A program made the translations under genes and the position numbers. The notes under the pieces were generated by a model. The model was not told the origin of the DNA and did not search any database. It saw only the letters and a program-made list of their open reading frames with translations. DNA of 63,282 nucleotides from Cochliopodium minus (Eukaryota > Discosea > Himatismenida > Cochliopodiidae): NCBI GenBank assembly GCA_024220525.1, contig JAMYWO010000069.1:25121-88402 (forward strand), in the 5' to 3' direction. Positions 54,710-63,282 of the stretch are shown one piece after another; the first letter of the stretch is position 1; each line of letters starts with the position of its first letter.

Positions 54710-55925
54710 TCAAACAGATATGAATTCAAAGAACTTGTTCTGATTAGAATCATCTTCCCAATCTTTCACAAAAGAAGCAGAGTTTTCGCCAGTTTTTCCT
54801 CCCCAATCATCCAACACCGTTCCGTGTATACCTTTGATTTTATAGAAACCAGGTTTAGAAACAGGCACAATTTGGAAAAATCGATTAGATTGGTTAGTAT
54901 CATTTAAAAAATCTTTCTGAAAAGAAGCAGAATTCTCTCCAGTTTTTCCTCCCCAGTCATCCAACACTGTTCCGTGTATACCTTTGATTTTATAGAAACC
55001 AGGTCTTTCTGTTGGGACGAGTTGAAATCTTCTGTGTGGATGATTGGGATCATTATCTGGTAGAAAAGAAGCAGAATCCTCTCCAGTTTTTCCTCCCCAT
55101 TCATCCAACACTGTTCCGTGTATACTTTTAATTCTGTACCAAGTATTTATCCTGATCAAGTCAGGAATAACATATATAATTGGAGGTTTGATTTTTTGCT
55201 TTCGAGGAAAGTTGTTTTGGATGGGAGGTTGAACCTTTTCTTTCTTTGGAATCTCAAATTGTTTTGTAATCTCGTTTTTTGGAGGATTTTGATTGATATC
55301 TTGTTGTATATACATTTTTTTTTTGATTTGGAGGATTTTGATATCTTGTTGTTTTATATAATTTTTTTTTGCTATAATGTGATCATCTACGATGAGGAGA
55401 AGACAATGACAAAGTTGGACGATGCAAGAAACAACAACAACAATATCCATGTTGTTTGGTTTGAGATCATTAGAATGAATTCCTTTGTTTGAGTTTTTCC
55501 TGATAAAGTGTGCAAAATCCAAAAATTTGCTGTTTTGAAAATAAAATGAATATATAATAATATAATTTTTTTGTTAAAAATAATTTTTACTTGAAAACAG
55601 GAGGATGTATAAATTTTTCTTGATTTTTCTTCAATAGTTCGATCTTGTCAAACAATTGATTTGGAATAGAAACTTGTCCAATTTTGAAAGAAAGAAGATC
55701 ATTGCAAGCACTTTCTGCAACCTTTCTGCAAGATGTCAGCACATTTTCTTCCGTCAATGTATTATGCAAATTGTTAAGACTTTCAGATGTTGATTTGGTT
55801 TGATTATAGTTGTTAAGAATAAGTCTTGCTGTCAAGATTTGAGAAGAAAAGTTTTTCAAGAAATCTTTGTTTGTGAATTCTTTTAGGTAGAAAATCTCAG
55901 CGATATTTTGGTTTTGATTTTGCAT
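54710..55925 (-). CDS. Protein with three tandem beta-trefoil-like (ricin-B-like) repeats
   Basis: Two exons (55925-55592 and 55528-54710) join in phase to about 380 residues. The N-terminal ~150 residues are helical and unrecognised (IAEIFYLKEFTNKDFLKNFS; SCRKVAESACNDLLSFKIGQ). After a Pro/Lys linker come three copies of ~55 residues, each starting F/W-Y-K/R-I-K and containing IHGTVLDDWGGKTGENSASF. The copies are nearly identical at protein level and in DNA (54770-55135). The Y-x-I-x-x-x-x-x-x-V-L-D-x-W-G-G pattern and three-fold number fit a beta-trefoil such as ricin-B or fascin-like domains; sugar binding is inference. No signal peptide, so it is probably intracellular. A stretch GIHSNDLKPNN looks a little like a kinase loop but nothing else supports it. 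Confidence 0.7.
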
Positions 55926-56502
55926 TTTGTTTTTGTTTTTGTTTTTTTTTAAAAAATTTATTATTTTTATGTTATGAATTTGTGAAAAAAGTTATTTATG
56001 TTATGAATTTAAGAGAATTGGATTATATCCTCAAAATTTTGTTTGATAGTTTGAAATTCATCCTTTATATTTTATTTGCATTGGTGAGCTTACCGTTAGT
56101 GTGGCAAATTTTAATTTTATTAAGAAAAAAAAAAATAATGTTTGATTTTATTCCTCCATACAACTGATTCATCCAAAAACTTGTTATCTGGATATCTATG
56201 TATATTTATAGGTTTCAAAGCAAAAATAATATATTCATGAACAAAGGGATTATTTCTTATATTTATAAAGCGGTGAAACTCTATCGAATTTGCTAAATAA
56301 AAAAAAAAAAAAATTTTCAAAAATTTTTTTTTTTATATCTTTGAGATGATTTAAATAAAACTTGAATTGAGATCATTTTTGATTATGAATGTTGTTCCTT
56401 GGCAAAAAAACAATGATATATATTATTATATTGAAAAATATAAATTTGATATTATATTTTGTAAATTGAAAACATAAAAAAGCAAAAACTTTAATTTTCC
56501 AC
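55926..56502. other. AT-rich region with a possible small minus-strand exon
   Basis: On the minus strand, 56295-56165 reads SIEFHRFINIRNNPFVHEYI then FALKPINIHRYPDNKFL after a good acceptor (TTTATTTAG), which looks coding; a preceding ATG at ~56480 begins MFSITKYNIKFIFFN. A three-part small gene is possible but I could not close it. On the plus strand 55982-56167 is a 61-residue ORF with one hydrophobic segment, probably chance. Confidence 0.25.
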
Positions 56503-57820
56503 TTAGTGTGGGTACAAAGATTGAATTTCAACACTCTCATTGCCAGTATATTCTTTGACCATCCTTCTAATCATCTGCTTGTGATCTTTCTTTTGAATTT
56601 TGATCAACCTGTCACCCGTTGGAGAAGAACAGAACAAAATGTCCGGATATTTCACTTTCCAAGAGTCATAGATTCCCTTGTTCCACTTTGAAGGAAGATC
56701 CCAATGATCAAGTTGGTTGAGGTAAAAGACTTCGGACCATTTATTCTGATTGACAGTGGTAATGTTCAAACATCTTGAAGACAATGTTCCGGAAATAACT
56801 TTGAGCTTCTCCCCATTAAAATATTTTTCAAGGTAACTTTCAACAGTGTTTTCTCCTTCTTTAACAAACTTTTTTATAATGTTGACCATGATCCCCATCA
56901 AGTAATAAACGTCTGTTTGTGCACGATGAAGCAATTTTTCGTTCACTGTAATGCCCAACTTTTTACAACAGCTTTCAACAGAAAGTCTTGACCCGAAAGT
57001 GTTTACAACCAAGTCAAGGGTGTCATATTCTTCGAATTCGATTGTTTTCTCACCTATATTAATAGATTTTTCTTCTCCCACTCCCAAAAAATCGTACAAA
57101 ATTCCAAAATCGGATCCCTTACCTTTAAATAAATGTTTTATTTTGAATTTTTATTTTATTCCAAAATTTATTTTTACCATTGTGACTAACCAAGACGATC
57201 GTATTAACACCCTCACCACAAATAGATACCAAATAGTCTTTAAATTCTTCCAAAACTTGCCCATCCTTTTTCGCTTCATTATTTTCTTTGTATGATCTTA
57301 TAGGAGAAACCTCTTCCTTTTGGTTTGAATCCAGGCCTGTTGACTAAAGATTGAAAAGAGACATTTCTTGCGGAAATAGAACAACAATAAATTTCCAAAA
57401 TTTTTCTTTCGAAGATCGGGTTCAGGAGTATCGTCATTCACATTTGTATTATTGTTATCCATAGAAAAAAGGGTTTCTAATTCTATAAAGGAATTTATCA
57501 GCAATATAAATTAAATTATTTGTAAAATAAAAAAATATTTCACCATCAAAATTGATATGATGATCCTCATCTGCAGTTGAAATGTCCATATTAGTTAAAC
57601 CATTAGATGTAATGTTCAAATTTGGCGCATCAGATGGAATGTTATCGTAGAGAAGAGGGTTGCTTCGTAGTGGATTCACTACTTTTCTTCTAAATTGATT
57701 TATTTCATTATAAATGACATCAATAGTAGTATGCAATTCTAAACCAGCACTTAGTGAATCAATTGTTCCCAACCAATTTTTAACAAATTCAATTTTATTC
57801 TCCAAAGATTCTTCTTCCAT
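56503..57820 (-). CDS. DnaQ-like (DEDDh) 3'-5' exonuclease-domain protein, frame disrupted in the middle
   Basis: Exonuclease landmarks: SARNVSFQSLVNRPG at ~57370-57320 (the F-x-S-L-V-N element), VNTIVLVSHN followed by a G and SDFGILYDFL (motif II with D), and LGITVNEKLLHRAQTDVYYL (motif III H-R-A-x-x-D). The acidic motif I would lie in the exon around 57490-57390, where D-E-L-E-T-L is seen but not in a convincing context. Between the F-Q-S-L-V-N element and the S-P-I-R-S-Y segment the frame shifts by one base near an A4 run at ~57320. The N-terminal exon (57820-57542) is helical and unrecognised; the C-terminal ~110 residues too. It may be broken, or this may be an assembly indel. It directly adjoins the Maverick-like element. 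Confidence 0.6.
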
Positions 57821-57870
57821 TTGTCAAGAAAAAAAAATTATGATGAGAATATAAAATTTATAAGTCAAAA

Positions 57871-59510
57871 TAATGTCCACTGCTGATAAAGATTTCAATC
57901 CTGAAGATGAATATTTGTTTCAAAGAAAAAATGAAAATATTACGCAAACAAGCCAATCAAAAAAGAGATTTTCTTCTCAAAGCTCAAGCATTGTCCTATG
58001 ATGATCTTATACAAGACGAAAATAATAGAAAATATCTTTGTTTGTACCATTCACTCTGAAATTACTCAAAGATTGGTTTTATTACAATGAGAGACACCCA
58101 GAAGACAAGAATTTTGAAAAAAATTCTGCTGTCAATTTCTATCCACGTATTTGACGCATTCTACCAACGTGTCGAATATCTCCAGGGTCATCGTTTCAAT
58201 GACAAAATAAAAATGCTGCTTATGAGATGATCTAGAACAACGAGAAATATTGAAATCAGAATTCTTACCATATGTTTTGATAAATTAACACATTATCAAC
58301 AACTACCTGACTCTGTTAGATATCAAAATGTATCTCATTGATGGAGAGCCTCATAAAGTGAATATATCGGAAATTAAAGTCTATTTGGTTCAAGGCAACT
58401 TATTAACTCTGATATTCGCAATCGCTCATCACACCAACACTTCTGTTCCAACACATGATATCAAAATTGTAGATGGACAAATTGTTTCTTTTGTTCACCC
58501 AATCTCCAACAAATTATCAAAAAAGTAACGGATTATGAGTTGAAAAAAAAAGCTTGTGAAATTTTGAAATAAAAGCTGGTTGATAACTTGAAAAATGTTA
58601 ACTCTAAAATATTTCCTATTGATTAACTTGAAAATTTTAAGTTTGTCGACCAAACATGGAATTGCCAAAGAATTACTCGCTGTCTCTCAATTTGATTTCC
58701 CAAAATCTGTGTATGACAATTACAGCAGAGCTATTGTCGATAGTTATTCCACTAGACCACTTATGGGTTCATATTTTGAATCAAAAGAACAATATGAACA
58801 AATTATTAACTCTGATAACAATTTTGATTTAAACATTTCTGGTTTTGATATCTCCCATTCATATCCTTCAGCTTGCCTAACCATGAATAGAGATTACCCA
58901 CTGTTTGGTATTCATGATACATTCGTACCATTCAAGAGATGTATAATAAGGAGGGGAAATTACACGTAGGAAATTATCTCATTGATAAATTTACAGTACC
59001 TTATGGCATTGTGTTTGATGTACAAATCTCTACGCACAATTTAGTCGATTTTCTTCTGGATAAAAAATATATCACTGAAGAAAAAATACTCGCTGCTATG
59101 TTGGCCAAGGATGTGATTGACCATAAGCATTTGGCAACCATTGTTTCTAATACATTGGAGATTTTTAAAGGCGAAAGAGGAACTGACCATACACAATGCG
59201 TAAACAAATTCTTAATTGTATGATTGGAGAGTTTGGTAAAAAGTATCAAGCAATTGACAAAGGATGTATAACCCAAGATTTTGATTATGTGTTCTATCTC
59301 TACAACATTTTCAAGAAAAAAAAAACATCACCAATACATCTGGTAAAACTCTCCGCCAGAATTGTAAATTCAACTTTGTCAATGATACTTTCTTTGTCAG
59401 AACCAGTGATAAAGTCAAGCTGATGGAAGACCTCACTTTACCCACATGGCTTCATGAATTACCTGATGTTCAGTGGTGGCGAATTAAATCCTCAAATATC
59501 TTTTACAAAT
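57871..59510 (+). pseudogene. Family B DNA polymerase of the Maverick-like element (broken)
   Basis: Starts near 57871 (MSTADKDFNPEDEYLFQRKN) and continues in changing frames. Recognised elements: an N-terminal region with IHVFDAFYQRVEYLQG and MYLIDGEPHKVNISEIKVYL; the motif A region FDISHSYPSACLT at ~58840 with the Asp and S-x-Y-P-S; and the K-x3-N-x-x-x-G-x-x-G-K-K-Y motif B region at ~59200. The third Asp pair (D-T-D) was not found. Breaks are visible at about 57980, 58050, 58230, 58530, 58970, 59210 and 59420. Protein-primed type is likely from the insertions and from the company of an integrase, but the length cannot be judged. Confidence 0.75.
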
Positions 59511-59569
59511 GCTCCTTATAGCAAAATAACCGACCCTGAGAAAATTATGAAAAGGGTTACGAAATACTT

Positions 59570-61172
59570 CCTTCTACTGTTCTGGACCAGGAGGTTCTCA
59601 AAAGAGCACACTGCTTAGAAGCTTTCATGACCCAAGGTATGGATTTGATTCTAAAGAAATTCTCGTTCTGTGTCCAACCAATAAAGCTGCCAAAAAACAC
59701 AAAAATTACACTATCAGGCAAACCTGTGTGCAAAAATGTCTATACATTCAACAGCTTCTTTAAAATCGGCGTTGATGAGGATGAAATACAATTGAAAGAT
59801 ACGGACCTTGAAGAACATTTCACACGCACCAATCCCGTTATCTCCAACACATACAAAATTGTACAGATTGACGAATTCTCCATGGTCAGTAAATTGTTCT
59901 TCCTCAAAATTATTGAGAATCAACTTCAAAGAAATCATAAAGGGAAACCATTAGTCATCCAAATCTTTGGTGACAAGAACCAATGTGAACCAATCAAACA
60001 ACGTATCTTTGATTATGACTCTTGTAGATTCTTTAATGATCTTGTCGGTGGAAATTTCATCAAGAAATCTTACCAAAAGAATGACACCAACAGATTTAAA
60101 CCTGAAGTTGAATTGCTATCTCGCTTTATTATTACAGAAAATAGATTTCCTACTAAATCAGAGTTCAAGACTGACAAATATCCAAATGGAATAGATTTAT
60201 ATAAGGATATGGTAAAGTCAGAGAAAAATTACATTCATCCTGACATACACTTCACCATCGGATCTTACAATTTGAAGGACCATACGTCTAAATCAGATGA
60301 CATGCTCAAAATTTACAGCATTAATTAATAATGGTACCAAAAGGTCAATCCAGAGGGCTACAAAAAAAACGATAATGTTGTGTTGTTACCTTTATTCTTG
60401 AAATATTCTTAATTTATTGTTTTTATCAAAGATATTTCTCAAATCTAAATCAATTTAAGATACTTTGAGTTCTTAAATTTGTTTATTAGAATAGCTTGAT
60501 AAAATATAAAATAAATAAAAAAAAAAATTATTTTCTAAAATTCTGTTTATTGATTGTATTTATCTTATGGATAAGGATACAGAGGGCATTTCTGGGCTTG
60601 AGGATTCAACAAATACACAACAATAAAGTAACCCTACATTTTGAAAAGGAATGAAAGTTATCTGTAAATCAAACATCTACAAAGGCTCTCCTCCAATCTA
60701 TAATGGCGAATCTCCTGTGGTCAAAAGAATTGATGAACATGGCAATCTTTATTTGGTCAACAATGACAAATTAATCGACCAAGAAAAATCCACTGAAAAT
60801 AAAATTGTTTATCCTGAAGAATTGGGAGGAAATTTTGGATACAAATCTTCCTATTTTCGTCTCGGGTATGGAGATACTGTCGTAAATGGTGACACGATTG
60901 AGACAAAATATGCTATCTGTGATTTGGATAACAAGAGTAGAACAATGTCTTCTAACCAACTTGACACTGCTATCACCAGAGCAAGAAGACATGAACAAAT
61001 CTCATTCTATTTTGAAGGCAATGAAACAGCATTCTACAATTTGAGATTTCATCCCAAACCAGTCACTGGAATCATTAAATTGAAGTCAAATGTTCTCAGA
61101 TTTGGACACATCTACGAAATAAAGTCTGATACTCTGAAAAAATTTATGTCGGACAACATAGTGTCATATTAG
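59570..61172 (+). pseudogene. SF1 helicase (Pif1/RecD-like) of the Maverick-like element (broken)
   Basis: Walker A GPGGSQKSTLLRSFHD at ~59590 (the usual G before K-S-T is Q), ILVLCPTNKAAKKH as motif Ia, IVQIDEFSMVSKLFFLKIIE as motif II (D-E), IFGDKNQCEPI as motif III (G-D-x-x-Q), and at 60930-61010 SNQLDTAITRARRHEQISFY as motif VI (T-R-A). A +1 break in the A6 run at ~59690 splits the first two parts; 60330-60650 is non-coding DNA with stops, so the C-terminal part restarts at 60651. It would unwind DNA for element replication. The tandem polymerase-helicase order is unusual for animal Polintons. Confidence 0.75.
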
Positions 61173-61199
61173 ACCAACCAATTTGACAAAATGTTTTGG

Positions 61200-61700
61200 A
61201 TATTAGATACTATCAACATGCTAATTCTAATTTTGCATCTGATTCATGGATAATTTTAAAGGTTTAATATTAAAAATAAGGTCTACGAAAATTATCTGGT
61301 TGTGTTCAGGGCTCCAAAGGTCAAGGATTCCAAAAGATTCTTATGAACATTTCTTCATTGATAAACTTTCTGGCAAATATAAGTACACTCTTGTCAACAA
61401 AAAACTAAATACTCAACTGAAAACATTTCAATCTCTCAACAAATATGTCGGTACCTACAATTGACGTGTTGGAAATGCTTTTCAAAAATTTGAATATAAG
61501 ACTCTCGGTGTATACCTGCCCCTTTTGTAGATGAAAAAGACAAGGAAATCAGGTCTTTTGTGGTAAAATGTTACCAAGACAAAAATAAAAATAAATACTG
61601 GCACAGAGCTGTATTAGTCAACAACCGATATAAAAAGGACACCAAAGAACAAGCAATCGAAGCTTTTATTATAAACTGCTTATCAACTCTGCGACAAATA
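61200..61700 (+). pseudogene. Unrecognised broken coding block of the element
   Basis: Between the helicase and integrase are coding-like pieces in several frames: SWIILKVYENYLVVFRAPKV at ~61235, HFFIDKLSGKYKYTLVNKKL at ~61350, then a C-P-F-C-like piece at ~61518. The last would fit a zinc-binding protein. No family recognised; this is where a structural or zinc-finger gene could have been. Confidence 0.3.
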
Positions 61701-61839
61701 TAATGATTCAAATAATATATGAAATCTAAATGAATTCATTAATAAACTATGTTACGACTTAAGTTGGTCTCACAAGTTTGAACAATTTTTTTCGTAAAGT
61801 CAAGTTGAAAATCTTTATAATCAACAAAAGGTAAATCAG

Positions 61840-62709
61840 GTACAAAGAAAATGAAAAACAACAATATAATACAACTAAAGTTGATATTATGGACATGCTA
61901 AGATATGGTAACGATAATAACCAATTCTTTCACATTCTTGTCGTTGTTGACGTTGGTAGTAGATATGCCTGGCCTTTCAGTCTAGTTAGAAAAACTATGG
62001 CTGAAGTAATTGCTAAAATGAAAACTGTTTATGAAGAAATTAAATCTATTCACGATACTTATCCCGTTGCAATGGCGGGAGATAAAGCATTTGAAATTTT
62101 TTAATTCTAAATATAATGTAAGAACTTTCACCACATTTCTTGTTCATCCTGGTTTTACCGCTATCGCTGAAAGATTAATAAGAACACTGAGAAATTATAT
62201 GAAAAAATTAAGTCTAAAGAAAGATCTAAAGAAACTTATGAATTATCTAAATATTTACCTGACATTGTCTATAACAAAAATAACACTTACCATTGATGCA
62301 ACACCGTCAGATGTATTCCATAAAAAAATTATACCCATTTATAAAGAACCTGAACAAATTGAAGTTTTAGATATTGGAGATTTTGTCAAAGTTTTAAATA
62401 AAAGAAGTGTTTTTGAGAAAAAATCTTTATTTATTAAATATTCTGATGAAGTTTACATGAATATTAAAAAACTTGGAGTATGCGATACAAGATATTAAAA
62501 CTAAAGAAGTAGAATCAATATTAAGTGAATTGCTTAACATTGACAAAAAAACAAACAATAAATCTTCCAAAGAGTGGAGAGAATCAAATGAAAAAATAAA
62601 TACCAAAGGATTAGTACGAAGCGGACCCGATGGAGATTATATCCCTAACGAAAATGACGAAGATGATATTATAGATCTTAAAATTGAACCCGAAAATAGA
62701 TTTAATTAA
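61840..62709 (+). pseudogene. Retroviral-type (rve) integrase of the Maverick-like element (broken)
   Basis: Catalytic-core landmarks: DMLRYGNDNNQFFHILVVVD followed by VGSRYAWPFSLVRKT (first Asp region), then MAGDKAFEIF near 62075-62100 with the second acidic position, and after a frame break HPGFTAIAERLIRTLRNYMK, where the Glu of A-E-R-L-I-R-T-L is the third catalytic residue. IEVLDIGDFVKVLNKRSVFE fits the C-terminal SH3-like/chromo-like part. A further acidic tail ends at 62709. Two breaks (62100 and 62497) prevent one ORF. It joins element DNA to the host chromosome. Confidence 0.8.
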
Positions 62710-62899
62710 ATCTAGACAACAAATTAATAAACAAAAAATTTTTAAAACTAAAGAAGTCCTACCGTTAGAAGAACAAAAAACTATTAATCTATCTATCAAT
62801 AACGCTAAACCATAAGATCAAGTTATCTCTGCTAAACCAGTATCAAAGTATTTCCGAGAAAGAATTAGAATCACTTTTTCATTCAAATAAGGGCCATAT

Positions 62900-63206
62900 T
62901 GTCACTTTATTTATATCAACTTCAACTTTGTGATTAACTTTCTAAACAATTTAAACTCGAAAAGAACTTAGCTTTTTAATAATTTTAGACATTCTGTTAC
63001 TTTGATTTAAATTTTGACTTCACAAGAATTGATTATGTTTATTTTGAAATTTAATTTTATAATCTTTCATAAAAATTTTAAAGATCAAAAACAAAAAAGA
63101 ATATAAATGAGAAAAATCAATGTTGATCTTGATATTGAACTAATTAAAAGTTCTTCCTAAAAATTGTAAACATCAAAAATAAAATGAAAAAAAATAAAAA
63201 ACGTTA
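62900..63206 (+). repeat. Direct ~300-bp repeat, copy B
   Basis: Matches 52343-52646 in the same orientation, ending AATAAAAAACGTTA. It begins ~110 bases after the last element ORF fragment. Its left part (62880-62900) continues from degraded coding-like sequence, so whether it belongs to the element is not settled. Confidence 0.88.
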
Positions 63207-63282
63207 CACATCAAAGCGTGGATTTCATAATTACATCGTATTTTTTGATAATCCAAATTTCTTTGAAATCCACTAACAAAAA

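Larger units (their letters stand above)
57840..62790 (+). mobile_element. Decayed Maverick/Polinton-like element
   Basis: A ~4.9-kb plus-strand block encoding, in order, a B-family DNA polymerase, an SF1 helicase, an unknown protein and a retroviral-type integrase, all broken by stops and frameshifts and with no introns. Polymerase plus integrase on one DNA element is the defining pair of Mavericks/Polintons. Not seen: packaging ATPase, maturation protease, major capsid protein, inverted termini. It may have lost them, or belong to a related minimal group. A direct ~300-bp repeat lies ~110 bp past the right end. Confidence 0.75.

Noticed and set aside
55440-55500. Kinase catalytic-loop remnant (GIHSNDLKPNN) in the trefoil-repeat protein
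   Set aside because: No other kinase motif in either exon and the HRD is not intact; probably chance.
53655-62709. Variant genetic code or general programmed frameshifting
   Set aside because: About twenty other genes in the window use standard stops and keep frame; the disruptions cluster in decayed regions.
1-63282. tRNA or rRNA genes
   Set aside because: No cloverleaf with B-box-like GTTCGAATC or conserved rRNA stretch noticed on either strand; not computed.

Overview
The window is nuclear DNA from an AT-rich, intron-dense unicellular eukaryote. Genes lie on both strands, are mostly 0.1-0.6 kb apart, and are cut by many short GT-AG introns. Reconstructed exons keep phase and end at TAA, TAG or TGA, so the code looks standard. 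The gene set (receptor-like TKL kinase, PTEN, WASH1, RAB3GAP2-like, class II photolyase, THO, NatA, Gemin2, PCF11, a Tim21/Coa1 protein) points to a free-living protist with mitochondria. I do not name the lineage. Introns and spacers carry long arrays of A5-7T or T5-7A units, and two assembly gaps (10544-11276 and 29128-29252) sit next to such arrays. I saw no rRNA, tRNA, CRISPR or operon structure.

Left part (1-24.5 kb): PTEN (minus, runs off the left edge), a transmembrane TKL kinase (minus), a DAD1-like kinetochore protein divergent from it, a Tim21/Coa1-domain mitochondrial protein, UBR7, a short RAB3GAP2-like protein interrupted by a gap, a frame-disrupted HTATIP2-like gene, a 1204-residue ankyrin-repeat protein, two orphan exons, a C-terminally short PNPOx, a class II CPD photolyase, and a TM9SF-like protein with only one membrane segment after its ectodomain.

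Middle part (24.9-50 kb): THOC2, RNF121, an intronless 837-residue P-loop protein with a possible PD-(D/E)XK motif and a SAP-like C-terminus (CRN/RHSP-like), a PB1-like protein, a universal stress protein, a YbjQ-family protein, the C-terminal half of a USP12/46-like deubiquitinase, Gemin2, PCF11, NAA15 and a ZIFL-like MFS transporter. Most are housekeeping genes for mRNA export, splicing, 3'-end formation, N-terminal acetylation and protein degradation.

Right part (50-63.3 kb): WASH1, then a less orderly stretch bounded by two direct ~300-bp repeats (52343-52646 and 62900-63206). It holds a PH-domain gene, a frame-disrupted RPN9/PSMD13 copy next to a 143-bp repeat also found in the THOC2 locus, a gene with three tandem beta-trefoil-like repeats, a DnaQ-like exonuclease with a broken frame, and a decayed Maverick/Polinton-like element (B-family DNA polymerase, SF1 helicase, retroviral-type integrase).

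The most unusual points are the 4-nt PTEN microexon carrying the catalytic cysteine codon, the CRN/RHSP-like intronless gene, the two repeat families that tie the right-hand region together, the decayed Maverick, and several genes that are truncated relative to their families.
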